Positions 28,076 through 37,695 of a stretch of DNA of 64,000 nt are shown here, in pieces. The stretch is from Sinorhizobium fredii USDA 257 (GTDB lineage Bacteria; Pseudomonadota; Alphaproteobacteria; Rhizobiales; Rhizobiaceae), in NCBI RefSeq assembly GCF_000265205.3, contig NC_018000.1, positions 6,252,001 to 6,316,000 of the forward strand. Direction: 5' to 3'. The notes under the pieces were generated by a model. The model did no database searches and was not told the DNA's origin. It saw nothing but the letters and a program-made list of their open reading frames with translations. The position numbers and the translations under genes were made by a program. The number at the start of each line of letters is the position of its first letter. The first letter of the stretch is position 1.

Positions 28076-28734
28076 AATCTAGGTCCTGAGCCTAAGGAAG
28101 CGGTGGCGAATGGCTCCGCTTGATGCACCCGACGAAAACTGGCGAAGAGGCGCCTGACCGTCTCTCGCCCCTCGGCGGCGAGATCAAAGCGGCGGCCGAA
28201 AAGTAGCCAGTCGGTACAGAGTCCCATCATCGTCCAGTTCAGTGTGCGCACCGCGGAGGCGGGCGTCCAGGTCTCCTTCAATTGCCCCCGCTCCAGCGCG
28301 CGGGCGAAGGCACGTTCGAGGATTGCGTTGTGGCGCTCGTCGACGAGCTTCTGCTTGATGAGCACGGTCGACATTTCGTCGTCATAGTCGCACCGCAGCA
28401 TGATCGCCAGGATGCGCTGCCGCTGATCGTCCTTCGCCAGTATGTCGAGCCAGTCGCCGGTCGCTTCCTCGACGATGGCAAGCGTGTCGAAGGCTTCCGT
28501 TTCGATCTCGCGGGCGATCATGTCTTCGTGCGGCAGCGGCACCGCCTCATAAAGGGCGAGGAAGAGATCGGTCTTGTTGGCGAAGTGCCAATAGATGGCC
28601 CCGCGCGTCACGCCGGCTTGACCGGCAACCTCATCGAGGGTCGTGCCTGAGACACCCTTCTTGTAGAAGACGCGCTCGGCGGCGCTCAGGATCTTCCTTC
28701 GGGTTTCCTCGGCATCGGCCTTGGTTCGGCGCAT
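28072..28734 (-). CDS. smeR: TetR/AcrR-family repressor of the efflux pump
   Basis: A 220-residue TetR regulator with a textbook N-terminus: ETRRKILSAAERVFYKKGVS, then TTLDEVAGQAGVTRGAIYWH and FANKTDLFLALYE (helix-turn-helix, residues 9-63). The AcrR/TtgR-like C-terminal domain (TetR_C_2) follows. It lies 52 bases after smeB on the same strand. This smeA-smeB-smeR order matches what is known of S. meliloti. An AcrR-type palindrome upstream of smeA is its probable target. Ligands are likely to be plant compounds or drugs pumped by SmeAB (inference). Confidence 0.88.
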   Translation of the reverse strand: MRRTKADAEETRRKILSAAERVFYKKGVSGTTLDEVAGQAGVTRGAIYWHFANKTDLFLALYEAVPLPHEDMIAREIETEAFDTLAIVEEATGDWLDILAKDDQRQRILAIMLRCDYDDEMSTVLIKQKLVDERHNAILERAFARALERGQLKETWTPASAVRTLNWTMMGLCTDWLLFGRRFDLAAEGRETVRRLFASFRRVHQAEPFATASLGSGPRF

Positions 28735-28786
28735 CTTTTTCTCCTTACTCGACGGCCCGCCGGCGAGGGCGGGCCGTTATCGCGCG

Positions 28787-31700
28787 TTACTCGGCGGGCG
28801 TGGCGCTCTCGGATGTGGCCTGTGGTGCCGCGCCAGTGGCTTTCCATCGTCCGAAGAGCTTCATCACGAACACGAAGAAGACCGGCACGAAGAAGATCGC
28901 CAGCACCGTGGCCGAGATCATGCCGCCCATGACGCCGGTGCCGATGGCGCGCTGGCTGCCGGAGCTTGCGCCGGTCGCGATCGCCAGCGGCAAGACGCCA
29001 AGCGTGAAGGCGAGCGACGTCATCAGGATCGGTCGGAAGCGCAGGTGCACGGCTTCGAGCGTCGCGTCGATCAGCGACTTGCCCTGTTCGCGGAGTTCCT
29101 TGGCGAACTCGATGATCAGGATGGCGTTCTTCGCCGAGAGACCGATGATCGCGATCAGGCCGACCTTGAAGTAAACGTCGTTCGGCATGTCGCGCATCAT
29201 CACCGCCAGCACCGCACCGATGACGCCGAGCGGCACGACCATGATGACGGCGACCGGGATGGACCAGCTCTCGTAGAGCGCCGCCAGGCATAGGAAGACG
29301 AGCAGGCACGAAAGCGCAATCAGGAGCGGCGCCTGCGAGCCCGACTGGATCTCCTGCAGCGACTGGCCCGTCCATTCGTAGCCGAAGCCCGCCGGGAGCT
29401 CAGCCGCCAGCCGCTCCATTTCCGTGATCGCATCGCCGGAGGAATAGCCGGGAGCCGCTTCGCCACTGATGCGGACCGCCGGATAGCCATTGTAGCCGAC
29501 GGTCTGAGTCGGGGCCTTGATCCATTCGATGCTGGCGAAAGCCGAGAGCGGAACCATGCCGTCGTTCGAATTGCGGACATTGAGGTTCAGGAGATCGGCC
29601 GTCTGCATACGCTGACCCTCGTCCGCCTGCACCGTCACGCGCTGCATGCGGCCGGCATTCGGGAAGTCGTTGACATAGGACGAGCCGAGATTGGTCGAGA
29701 TCGTCGAGTTGATGTCGGCAAAGGTGACGCCGAAGGTATTCGCCTTCTCCCGGTCGATAAGCACATTGACTTGTGCCGCATCGGGCATCCCCTCGAAGCG
29801 GACGCCTGTCACCACCTTGCTCTGAGAGGCAAGGCCGAGGAGCTGGTCGCGCGCTTCAGCCAGCGCCGCTTCGCCGAGACCGGCACGGTCCTGCAGGCGG
29901 AAGGAGAAGCCGCCGGTGGTGCCGAGACCCTGGATTGCCGGCGGCGACAGCGCGAAGCTGATCGCATCCTTGATCTGGCTCATCGCCATCGTCGCGCGGC
30001 CGGCGATCGACTGGGCGGCGTTGTTCGCGTCCCGCTCGCTCCAGTCCTTCAGCGTCACGAAGGCAAGCCCCGCATTCTGGCCGGTGCCGAAGAAGGAGAA
30101 GCCGTTGATCGCGACGATCGTGTCGACCGCCGGCTCCTGCCCGAAGATCGTCTCCGCCTGTTCAATGACCTCGGTCGTTCGGTTCGCTGTGGCTTCGGAC
30201 GGCAGCTGCATCATGACGATGACAAAGCCCTGGTCCTCGTCCGGCAGGAAGGATGAGGGAAGTTGCAGGAAGGCCCAGGCGAGGCCACCGAGCAGCGCCA
30301 GGTAGATGATCATGAACCGGCCGGTGCGCGTCACCATGCGTCCGACAAGGCCGGTATAGCCGCGCGAGGTCCGGTCGAAGCCGCGGTTGAACCAGCCGAA
30401 AAAGCCGCGCTTGGCGTGGTGATGGCCCTTCGGTACCTGCTTCAGGAAGCTCGCGCAGAGCGCCGGCGTCAGCGACAGTGCAAGAAACGCCGAGAACAGG
30501 ATCGAAACGACCATGGTCAGGCTGAACTGGCGATAGATCACCCCGACCGCACCCGGGAAGAAGGCCATCGGGATGAACACCGAGGCGAGCACGAGGGTGA
30601 TGCCGATGACCGCGCCGGTGATCTGCTTCATCGCCTTGCGGGTCGCCTCCTTCGGCGTCAGGCCCTCCTCCGACATGATGCGCTCGACGTTTTCGACGAC
30701 GATGATCGCGTCGTCGACGAGGATGCCGATCGCCAGCACCATGCCGAACATCGTCAAGACGTTGATGGAAAAGCCCATCGCCAGCATGACCGCGCAGGTG
30801 CCGAGAAGGGCGACCGGCACGACCAGCGTCGGGATGATCGTATAGCGGATGTTCTGCAGGAACAGGAACATCACCAGGAAGACGAGCGCCACGGCTTCGA
30901 CGAGCGTTTCGACGACCTTCTGGATCGAGACGGCGACGAAGGGCGAGGTGTCGTAGGGAACGGAATATTCAAGCCCCGGCGGGAAGAACTCGGCGAGTTC
31001 GTCCATGCGAGCCTTGATCGCCTCCGAGGTCGAGATCGCGTTGCCGCTCGGCGAGAGCTGCACGGCGATGGCCGCCGAGGGCTTGCCGTTGAGGCGTGTC
31101 GAGAAGGAATAGCTCTCGCCGCCGATCTCGATGCGGGCGACGTCGCGCAGCCGCACGGCGGAGCCGTCGGCGTTCGCCCGAAGCACGATGGCACCGAATT
31201 CCGCCGGCGAGGAAAGCTGGCCCTTGATCACCACCGGGGCACTGATCTGCTGGGTGATCGGGTTCGGCTGGGCGCCGATCGAGCCGGAGGCGATCTGGGC
31301 GTTCTGCGCCTGGATCGCTGCGGTCACGTCCGCGGCGGTGAGGTTGAGGCCGAGCATCTTGTCCGGATCGAGCCAGACGCGCATCGACCGCTCGGTCGCG
31401 AACATCTGGGCGCGGCCGACGCCGGGCACGCGCTGGATTTCGCTCAAGACGTTGCGGCTCAAGTAATCGCCGAGGGCGATCGCGTCCATCGACCCATCCG
31501 TCGAAGTCAGCGAGATGATCAGCAGAAAGCCGGAGCCGGCCTCGTCCACCTGGACGCCCTGCTGCTTGACCGAATCGGGCAGGCGCGGCTCGACCCGCTG
31601 CACCCGGTTCTGGATATCGACCGAGGCCTGGCTGGGGTCGGTGCCCGGGGCGAAGGTGGCGTTGATCTCGACCGAGCCCGAGGAACTCGACGTCGATTCG

Positions 31701-31933
31701 AAGTAAAGCAGGCCCTCGACGCCGTTCAGCTCATCCTCGATCAGCCGCGTGACGCTCTGATAGGTGTCCTGCGACGAGGCGCCCGGATAGTTGGCGTTGA
31801 TCGAGATCTGCGGCGGGGCGACGTCCGGATACTGCGAAACGGGCAGCAGCGGAACGGCGATGATGCCGGCGACCATGATGAAGATCGCCACCACCCAGGC
31901 AAAGATCGGCCTGTCTATGAAAAAACTGGGCAT
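28787..31933 (-). CDS. smeB: RND multidrug efflux pump inner-membrane subunit
   Basis: A 1048-residue HAE1-family RND transporter, the proton-driven subunit of a tripartite pump. It begins MPSFFIDRPIFAWVVAIFIM, keeps the duplicated 12-helix layout with two large periplasmic loops, and has the proton-relay Asp pair in GILVDDAIIVVENVERIM near residue 405. Other family marks are GRAQMFATERSMRVWLDPDK and FFVPVFFVFV at the end. Length and motifs are like AcrB/MexB. It starts 10 bases after smeA. SmeAB in S. meliloti is known to export antimicrobials and plant flavonoids and to help nodulation competitiveness. An outer-membrane partner is not encoded here. Confidence 0.93.
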   Translation of the reverse strand: MPSFFIDRPIFAWVVAIFIMVAGIIAVPLLPVSQYPDVAPPQISINANYPGASSQDTYQSVTRLIEDELNGVEGLLYFESTSSSSGSVEINATFAPGTDPSQASVDIQNRVQRVEPRLPDSVKQQGVQVDEAGSGFLLIISLTSTDGSMDAIALGDYLSRNVLSEIQRVPGVGRAQMFATERSMRVWLDPDKMLGLNLTAADVTAAIQAQNAQIASGSIGAQPNPITQQISAPVVIKGQLSSPAEFGAIVLRANADGSAVRLRDVARIEIGGESYSFSTRLNGKPSAAIAVQLSPSGNAISTSEAIKARMDELAEFFPPGLEYSVPYDTSPFVAVSIQKVVETLVEAVALVFLVMFLFLQNIRYTIIPTLVVPVALLGTCAVMLAMGFSINVLTMFGMVLAIGILVDDAIIVVENVERIMSEEGLTPKEATRKAMKQITGAVIGITLVLASVFIPMAFFPGAVGVIYRQFSLTMVVSILFSAFLALSLTPALCASFLKQVPKGHHHAKRGFFGWFNRGFDRTSRGYTGLVGRMVTRTGRFMIIYLALLGGLAWAFLQLPSSFLPDEDQGFVIVMMQLPSEATANRTTEVIEQAETIFGQEPAVDTIVAINGFSFFGTGQNAGLAFVTLKDWSERDANNAAQSIAGRATMAMSQIKDAISFALSPPAIQGLGTTGGFSFRLQDRAGLGEAALAEARDQLLGLASQSKVVTGVRFEGMPDAAQVNVLIDREKANTFGVTFADINSTISTNLGSSYVNDFPNAGRMQRVTVQADEGQRMQTADLLNLNVRNSNDGMVPLSAFASIEWIKAPTQTVGYNGYPAVRISGEAAPGYSSGDAITEMERLAAELPAGFGYEWTGQSLQEIQSGSQAPLLIALSCLLVFLCLAALYESWSIPVAVIMVVPLGVIGAVLAVMMRDMPNDVYFKVGLIAIIGLSAKNAILIIEFAKELREQGKSLIDATLEAVHLRFRPILMTSLAFTLGVLPLAIATGASSGSQRAIGTGVMGGMISATVLAIFFVPVFFVFVMKLFGRWKATGAAPQATSESATPAE

Positions 31934-31943
31934 GAATAGGCTC

Positions 31944-33149
31944 TCACTTCACTGCGGTGGCGGACTTGTCGCCGGCGGCAGCCGCGCTCTGCTGCCCGGT
32001 ACCGGGCTTGGAGTTCGGGTTCCAGTCGGAGGGTTCAACCGCCGCGCCGGGGCCAATTTTCTGGAAGCCCTCGACGATGACCTTCTCACCGGCCTTGAGA
32101 CCGGCGGTCACCTGCCAACGCTCGCCGACCGTCCGCCCAAGCGTGACGTTGCGGAACTCGACCTTCTTGTCGGCGGTGACCACATAGACCTGGGATTGGC
32201 CGGCATTGTTGCGCTGCACCGCCTGCTGGGGAACAGTAATCGCGTCCTTTTCCAGCCCCTGCTGGATCTGCACGCGCACATACATCCCCGGTAGCAGATC
32301 GTTGTTGGGATTGGGGAATTCGCCGCGTAGCGTCACCTGGCCGGTCGTCGCGTCGACGGCCGCCTCGGAAAAGAGCAGCCGGCCCTTCAAGCCGTAGGGC
32401 GTGCCGTCGTCGAGGATGAGCTGCACCTCCGCTTCGTTCTTGCCGCTGATGAGCTGGCCGTCCTTGAGGGCCTTGCGCAGGCGGATGAGGTCGGTCGCCG
32501 ACTGCGTGAAGTCGGCATAGATCGGGTCGAGCTGCTGGATCGTTGCCAGGTTCTGTGTGTCGCTCGCGCTGACGAGGGCGCCCTCGGTGATCAGCGCCCG
32601 GCCGATCCGGCCGCTGATCGGCGCGGTGACATTGGCGTATTGCAGGTTGAGCTTCGCCTCGGCGAGGCCCGCCTCGGCAATGCCGACATCGGCCTCGGCC
32701 TGGGCAAGCGCGGCAATCGCGTCGTCGAACTGCTGCACGGCCGCGAACTGCGCGTCCTTCAGCCGCGACTGCCGGTCGGCGGTCCGCTTGGCCTGGTCGG
32801 CTACTGCCTGTGCCCGCCTCAGCGTGGCCTCGGCGCTGTCGACCTTGACCTGAAATGGCGCGGGATCGATCTGGTAGAGCACGTCGCCTTCCTTGACCAT
32901 CGTGCCCTGCTCGAACACCCGTTCGACGACGATGCCGGAAATGCGCGGCCGAACCTCGGCTATTCGCGTCGGCGTAATGCGCCCGGGAAGCTCATTGGTG
33001 ATCGGCAAGGGCTCCGCCGCCGTCGTGAAGACGGCGACCGCCGCCGGAGGAAAGGGCGGGGCGGCAGCCTGTTCTTCATTCTTCTGGCAACCGGCGAGAA
33101 ACAGCACGGTTGCCAGAGAGACGGCCAGTATCGGTCGGTTCATATGCAT
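31944..33149 (-). CDS. smeA: RND efflux periplasmic adaptor (membrane fusion lipoprotein)
   Basis: A 401-residue adaptor protein linking SmeB to an outer-membrane channel. The N-terminus is a lipoprotein signal, ILAVSLATVLFLAGC, with the lipobox Cys near residue 22. Then come the barrel-sandwich halves (LPGRITPTRIAEVRPRISGI and NLQYANVTAPISGRIGR), a long helical hairpin between them (ATLRRAQAVADQAKRTADRQ), and beta-barrel segments. Start chosen at ATG 33149 (MHMNRP); the ATG at 33143 is possible, and an upstream frame extension lies in the promoter region. First gene of smeA-smeB-smeR. Confidence 0.92.
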   Translation of the reverse strand: MHMNRPILAVSLATVLFLAGCQKNEEQAAAPPFPPAAVAVFTTAAEPLPITNELPGRITPTRIAEVRPRISGIVVERVFEQGTMVKEGDVLYQIDPAPFQVKVDSAEATLRRAQAVADQAKRTADRQSRLKDAQFAAVQQFDDAIAALAQAEADVGIAEAGLAEAKLNLQYANVTAPISGRIGRALITEGALVSASDTQNLATIQQLDPIYADFTQSATDLIRLRKALKDGQLISGKNEAEVQLILDDGTPYGLKGRLLFSEAAVDATTGQVTLRGEFPNPNNDLLPGMYVRVQIQQGLEKDAITVPQQAVQRNNAGQSQVYVVTADKKVEFRNVTLGRTVGERWQVTAGLKAGEKVIVEGFQKIGPGAAVEPSDWNPNSKPGTGQQSAAAAGDKSATAVK

Positions 33150-33248
33150 CGCAATGTCCAATATGCAAAGGACCACCCGCGGCGCCTACCGCGCGGTCTA
33201 TAAGGAAGAGGAAGCGGAGCCGGCATCGCGGGAAGATACCGGAAAGCT

Positions 33249-33272
33249 AATATACAAACAGGAATGTATGTT
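33249..33272. promoter_or_regulatory. AcrR-type operator upstream of smeA
   Basis: On the minus strand AACATACATTCCTG-TTTGTATATT, 24 bases, resembles the E. coli AcrR operator (TACATACATT-TGTG-AATGTATGTA): the left half is almost identical and the right half keeps the TTTGTAT-like repeat. It lies 100 bases upstream of smeA and overlaps AT-rich promoter-like sequence. SmeR is the likely ligand. Confidence 0.72.
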
Positions 33273-33489
33273 AATGTCTGCCGCAACGCAACAGGGGACA
33301 GTCGCTGTATGGTAATCTTCAAAAATGCCGCAGCCGCGGCATCTTCGGCGCTGCCGTCGTCGCAGTTCACGTAGGTGTGATCGCTGATCGAAGACAAGCA
33401 GCGGGCGCCTCCCGCCTCTCATCCCGCTGCAGGCGCGTGTCCGCGCGCGAACGTCGCCGCAGACGCCAGCCATATTCACACGCCGGTGT

Positions 33490-33530
33490 CCCCCCTCACC
33501 CCATTGCGGGGAGAGGGCTAGGGTGAGGGC
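33490..33530. repeat. CCCTCACCC/ggggagaggg intergenic repeat, copy 5
   Basis: CCCCCTCACCCCATTGCGGGG followed by AGAGGGCTAGGGTGAGGG. It sits in the 421-base gap between smeA and the ABC ATPase gene; apart from it and the smeA operator I see no gene in that gap. Confidence 0.75.
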
Positions 33531-33570
33531 GATCCGGCGTGCGAGCGGTTTTTCCGCCCGCGCCCGCACC

Positions 33571-34581
33571 TCAATGGCCGGAACCGATCGCCCGGCCATC
33601 GGCGTCGAAGCGGTGCATGCCGCCAATCACCGGAGTGGCATGGACGACGTCGTCCGCCGCATAGCGGTGCTCGCCGAAGAGCCGCACCGTCAGCAGCCCA
33701 ACCGCGTCGGACTCGAGATAGACGATGGTGTCGGCGCCGAGATGCTCGACGTGGATAACTTTCGCCTTCCAGTCGCCTCCGTCCCGCGAGAGGCCGATAT
33801 GTTCGGGGCGAATGCCGACAGTCTTCGCCGTACCGTCGCCGAACCGGTCGCCGTCGATGAGGTTCATCTGCGGCGAGCCGATGAAGCCCGCGACGAAGAG
33901 ATTGGCGGGACGGTTGTAGAGTTCCATCGGCGAGCCGACCTGCTCGATGCGGCCTCCGTTCAAGACGACGATCTTGTCCGCCAGCGTCATCGCCTCGACC
34001 TGGTCGTGGGTGACATAGATCATCGTTGCGCTGAGACTGCGATGTAGCCGGGCGATTTCCAGGCGCGTGTTGACGCGCAGCGCCGCGTCAAGGTTCGATA
34101 GCGGCTCGTCGAAAAGGAAGAGTTTCGGCTCGCGCACGATGGCGCGGCCGATCGCCACGCGCTGGCGCTGCCCGCCGGAAAGCTCGGCCGGGCGGCGGGC
34201 GAGGTAGGGCTGCAGCGACAGCATGCCGGCCGCCTTGCCGACCTTCTCGTCGATCTCGGCCTTCGGCACACCGGCCTGCTTCAGCCCGAGACCCATATTG
34301 TCCTTCACCGTCAGGTGCGGGTAGAGCGCATAGGACTGGAAGACCATGGCGATGCCGCGCTTGGCGGGTGCGACATGGCCGACTTCGACACCGTCGATCT
34401 GCACACTTCCGGACGTCGCGTCCTCGAGGCCGGCGATGGTCCTAAGCAGGGTCGATTTTCCGCAGCCCGACGGACCGACGAAGATGACGAATTCGCCGTC
34501 CTGCACCTCGAGGTCGATGCCCTTCAGCACTTCATGGCCGCCATAGGCCTTGCGGATGGATTTAAGTTGCAGAGATCCCAC
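33571..34581 (-). CDS. ABC sugar importer ATPase (MalK/UgpC-like)
   Basis: A 336-residue ATP-binding subunit of a carbohydrate ABC importer (CUT1). It has Walker [10 protein letters not shown] at residues 36-44, Q-loop [12 protein letters not shown] near 80, signature [15 protein letters not shown] near 134, Walker [13 protein letters not shown] near 153 and H-loop THDQVEA. The C-terminal regulatory OB-like domain has GIRPEHIGL. The start is GTG at 34581, eight bases after AAGAGGG; the long frame upstream overlaps the oxidoreductase gene in another register and is not used. It is the last gene of the operon binding protein-permease-permease-oxidoreductase-ATPase. Confidence 0.92.
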   Translation of the reverse strand: MGSLQLKSIRKAYGGHEVLKGIDLEVQDGEFVIFVGPSGCGKSTLLRTIAGLEDATSGSVQIDGVEVGHVAPAKRGIAMVFQSYALYPHLTVKDNMGLGLKQAGVPKAEIDEKVGKAAGMLSLQPYLARRPAELSGGQRQRVAIGRAIVREPKLFLFDEPLSNLDAALRVNTRLEIARLHRSLSATMIYVTHDQVEAMTLADKIVVLNGGRIEQVGSPMELYNRPANLFVAGFIGSPQMNLIDGDRFGDGTAKTVGIRPEHIGLSRDGGDWKAKVIHVEHLGADTIVYLESDAVGLLTVRLFGEHRYAADDVVHATPVIGGMHRFDADGRAIGSGH

Positions 34582-34598
34582 GTGTCGACCCTCTTGGG

Positions 34599-35663
34599 TT
34601 AGAGCTTGACCGGCCTGCCGGTGCGAACGCTTTCGTCCGCCGCCAGGCAGATCTTGAGCGACTGCACCGCATCGTCCATATGCCGGTCGAGATTGATGTC
34701 TTCGCGAATGGCCTTGAACACGAAAGCCTGTTCGCGGTCGCAAAGGTCCTGGTGGCCCGGTTCGCCTTCCATCTGGAGGTCCTCGTCGGGCTTGAGGAAG
34801 CGGCCGTCCGGACCGGTCGCCGCGCTGTGCAGGCGGATGACCGCGGTCTTGGTGTGCACGTCGATGTCGTCGGACCTGGCGGCCTGGTCCATGACGATCG
34901 ATACCGCGCCGTTCGGCGAAATCACGTCCTTCACGAAGAAGGCGGTCTCGGAGATCATCGGTCCCCAGCCGGCCTCGTACCAGCCGGCCGAACCGTCCTC
35001 GAAAATGACCTGCAGGTGGCCATAATTGTACATGTCGGCGGCGATCTCGTTCGAGAGCCTCAGGCCCATGCCGCGCACCTCGACGGGCCTCGCATCGGTG
35101 ATCTGGCACATCACGTCGACATAGTGGACACCGCAGTCGACGATCGGCGCCGTCGTCTGCATCAGCGACTTGTGCGTTGCCCAGGTCGGCCCGCTCGACT
35201 GCTGGTTCAGGTTCATGCGGAACACATAGGGCGGCCCGAGCTTCCGCGCCTCGGCGATCAACCGCATCCAGGACGGATGGTGGCGCAGGATATAGCCGAC
35301 GATGAGCTTGCGGCCGTTGGCCCGGGCGCAGGCGACGACGCGTTCCGCATCGGCGACCGTCGTTGCCAGCGGCTTTTCGACGAAGACATGGCAGCCTGCT
35401 TCCATCGCTGTCACCGCATAGGCCGCGTGGCTGTCCGAATAGGTGTTGATCGAGCAGAGCTCCGGCCTGAGTTCGAGAAGCGCCTCACTGAAAGAGGGCA
35501 CGATCTCGTAGCCGGAAAGTGCGCCCGGCAGCTCGACCTTGGAGCGGTTGACGAGGCCGGCTATCTCGAAGCCGGGATTTTCGTGATAGGCAAGGGCATG
35601 GCTGCGTCCCATGTTGCCGAGCCCGGCGACGAGGACGCGGATCGGATTTGCGGAAGAATTCAT
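34599..35663 (-). CDS. Gfo/Idh/MocA-family oxidoreductase
   Basis: A 354-residue NAD(P)-dependent sugar oxidoreductase. The Rossmann motif [20 protein letters not shown] is at residues 13-32 and the family motif [18 protein letters not shown] near 95. The conserved Lys/Asp/His positions are plausible in [17 protein letters not shown] near 178. The ATG at 35663 overlaps the permease stop by four bases (ATGA). Being inside the importer operon, it probably acts on the imported sugar or on a linked oxidised form; which sugar is unknown. It is the one enzyme of the cluster with no obvious step in the classical MurNAc/GlcNAc pathway. Confidence 0.87.
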   Translation of the reverse strand: MNSSANPIRVLVAGLGNMGRSHALAYHENPGFEIAGLVNRSKVELPGALSGYEIVPSFSEALLELRPELCSINTYSDSHAAYAVTAMEAGCHVFVEKPLATTVADAERVVACARANGRKLIVGYILRHHPSWMRLIAEARKLGPPYVFRMNLNQQSSGPTWATHKSLMQTTAPIVDCGVHYVDVMCQITDARPVEVRGMGLRLSNEIAADMYNYGHLQVIFEDGSAGWYEAGWGPMISETAFFVKDVISPNGAVSIVMDQAARSDDIDVHTKTAVIRLHSAATGPDGRFLKPDEDLQMEGEPGHQDLCDREQAFVFKAIREDINLDRHMDDAVQSLKICLAADESVRTGRPVKL

Positions 35664-36499
35664 TTGACCGCTCCTGCCGTGATGCCGCGGATCAGCTGCC
35701 GCGAGAAGATGACGTAGAGGACGAGCACCGGGAAGATCGCCAGCGAAAGAGCCGAAAGAACCGCGTTCCAGTTGGTGACGAACTGCCCGATGAAGATCTG
35801 AGAGCCGAGCGTCACGGTCTTCGTCGCTTCCGCCGGAGCCAGGATCAGCGGGAACCACAGGTCGTTCCAGATCGGGATCATGGTAAAGACGGCCACCGTC
35901 GCCATGGCGGGCCGCACCAGCGGCAGCACCAGCCGGAAGAAGATCGCATACTCCGACAGCCCGTCGATGCGGCCGGCGTTCTTCAGGTCGTCCGAGACGG
36001 TGCGCATGAATTCCGACAGGATGAAGACGGCGAGCGGCAGGCCCTGCGCCGTGTAGACGAGGATCAGCGCCGTCAGCGTGTTGACGAGGTTCGTCGCCGC
36101 CATGCCCTGCAGGATCGCCACCGTGCCGAGCCGGATCGGGATCATGATGCCGAGCGCCAGATAGAGCCCCATCAGCGTGTTGCCGCGGAACCGGTACTCG
36201 GACAGCGCGAAGGCGGCCATGGCGCCGAACAGCAGCACGAGCGCAATCGACACGACGGTGACGACGACGCTGTTGTGGAAATAGCCGAGGAAGTCGCCCT
36301 GCTTCAGCACCGTCTCGTAGCCGATCAGGCTGAAGCTCTCGGGCGTCGGGAACGCCAGCGGCTCGCGGAAGATCGCATTGCGGCTCTTGAATGAGTTGGC
36401 GATCGTCAGGAATACCGGGAACAGCGCCACGAGCGTGTAGGCGATCAACGCGAAATGGACGGCGCCGGTCCGGGCGATGGAGGTTCTTGCTTTCGACAT
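35660..36499 (-). CDS. Carbohydrate ABC transporter permease 2 (MalG-like)
   Basis: A 279-residue inner-membrane permease of the CUT1 class with six helices: first helix FALIAYTLVALFPVFLTIAN and the EAA loop near residue 190, DDLKNAGRIDGLSEYAIFFR, followed by LPLVRPAMATVAVFTMIPIW. It ends [13 protein letters not shown], which is the usual end of MalG-like subunits. The ATG at 36499 (MSKARTS) follows GGGGAGAGACCAGG, 14 bases after permease 1. Partner of the permease at 36514. Confidence 0.93.
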   Translation of the reverse strand: MSKARTSIARTGAVHFALIAYTLVALFPVFLTIANSFKSRNAIFREPLAFPTPESFSLIGYETVLKQGDFLGYFHNSVVVTVVSIALVLLFGAMAAFALSEYRFRGNTLMGLYLALGIMIPIRLGTVAILQGMAATNLVNTLTALILVYTAQGLPLAVFILSEFMRTVSDDLKNAGRIDGLSEYAIFFRLVLPLVRPAMATVAVFTMIPIWNDLWFPLILAPAEATKTVTLGSQIFIGQFVTNWNAVLSALSLAIFPVLVLYVIFSRQLIRGITAGAVK

Positions 36500-36513
36500 C
36501 CTGGTCTCTCCCC

Positions 36514-37461
36514 TCAGAACTGGTAGCGGCGCATGCGGCGCTGGATGGCGAAGAGATAGAGCGACACGCCGGCCAAGATGATCAGGAACATGATCGCCGC
36601 GATCGTCGCGCCCATCGACCGGTCGCCGAGTTGGAGCTGGAACCCGAAGAAGGTGCGGTAGAGCAAGGTGCCGAGAATGTCCGTCGACTTGTCCGGGCCG
36701 GCCAGCGCCCCCTGCACCGTGTAGATCAGGTCGAAGGCGTTGAAGTTGCCGACGAAGGTCAGGATCGAGATGATGCCGATCGCCGGCAGGATCAGCGGCA
36801 GCTTGATCTTCCAGAACTGGCTCCAGCCGGTGACGCCGTCGAGTTCCGCCGCCTCGATCACCTCGTCGGGGATGTTGAGGAGCGCCGCATAGATCAGCAT
36901 CATCGGGATGCCGATATATTGCCAGACCGAGATCAGCGACACGGCGATCAGCGCCGAATCGGGCCTGCCGAGCCAGGGCGCGAACAGCCATTTGAGGCCG
37001 ACGAGATCCATCAGATAGGGGGCGACGCCCCAGATCGGCGAGAGTATGAGCTTCCAGATGAAGCCGACGATGACGAAGGACAGGAGCGTCGGCAGGAAGA
37101 TCGCCGTCCGGTAGAAGGCACTGAAGCGCAGCTTCGGGATCGACAGCATGGCGGCGAGCGCAATGCCGATCGGATTCTGCACCACCATGTGGATCAGGAA
37201 GAAAACGAAGTTGTTCCGAAGGGCGTTCCAGAAATCCGCCGCCCAGCGCGGATCGCCGAACAGGACCTTGAAATTGCCAAGCCCCACGAAGCCATATTGG
37301 CCGTCGACGGTGTTGTAGAAGGATTGCCGCAGCGTCTCGATCAACGGCAGGATCATCACCGCCGTGTAGACGACCAGAGCCGGCAGCAGAAAGACGAGGA
37401 TATGCCAGCGGCGGGGGCGCTTCAGCTCGCTGACGTCCGTTGTGGTTTCACTTGGTTTCAT
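36514..37461 (-). CDS. Carbohydrate ABC transporter permease 1 (MalF/UgpA-like)
   Basis: A 315-residue CUT1 permease with six membrane helices. The first is HILVFLLPALVVYTAVMILP at about residues 21-40, after a short cytoplasmic tail. The EAA loop reads NIPDEVIEAAELDGVTGWSQ near 203, followed by FWKIKLPLILPAIGIISI. The ATG at 37461 (MKPSETT) is chosen over an upstream ATG at 37545 because the extension is not hydrophobic and enters the hairpin-containing spacer. Forms the membrane channel with the MalG-like subunit. Confidence 0.92.
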   Translation of the reverse strand: MKPSETTTDVSELKRPRRWHILVFLLPALVVYTAVMILPLIETLRQSFYNTVDGQYGFVGLGNFKVLFGDPRWAADFWNALRNNFVFFLIHMVVQNPIGIALAAMLSIPKLRFSAFYRTAIFLPTLLSFVIVGFIWKLILSPIWGVAPYLMDLVGLKWLFAPWLGRPDSALIAVSLISVWQYIGIPMMLIYAALLNIPDEVIEAAELDGVTGWSQFWKIKLPLILPAIGIISILTFVGNFNAFDLIYTVQGALAGPDKSTDILGTLLYRTFFGFQLQLGDRSMGATIAAIMFLIILAGVSLYLFAIQRRMRRYQF

Positions 37462-37657
37462 CGGCCTCTGGCCCGCTTCTTCAAGGACTGCCGCTATCGG
37501 CACAGCCCGATTTTCGCTCGAATTGCCGCGTCCTTCGCGCATCAAGCGGCGCGGTCAGGGACATGGTCGGCACAGCCGCTTTCCGATCCGCCCGGCCGGG
37601 CGCCGGTACTAACTGCGGCATCGTTCTCGGCGCGAGAAATGCTTCGCGCAGCGAACA

Positions 37658-37686
37658 GGGCGCGGAGCCAGCCTGGCGCCGCGCCC
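37658..37686. promoter_or_regulatory. Hairpin between the binding-protein and permease genes
   Basis: Perfect 8-base arms GGGCGCGG and CCGCGCCC around a 13-base loop, placed 9 bases after the binding-protein stop. Such hairpins often protect the 3' end of binding-protein mRNA and reduce permease expression. There is no T run, so it is not a normal terminator. Confidence 0.5.
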
Positions 37687-37695
37687 CACTCGATC

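Noticed and set aside
30263..31939. A 558-codon open frame opposite smeB
   Set aside because: Composed of Arg/Asp/His-rich sequence typical of an antisense shadow; smeB is unmistakable on the other strand.
34582..35109. N-terminal extension of the ABC ATPase frame
   Set aside because: It overlaps the MocA oxidoreductase in another frame; GTG at 34581 has a good ribosome site and starts at the family's N-terminus.
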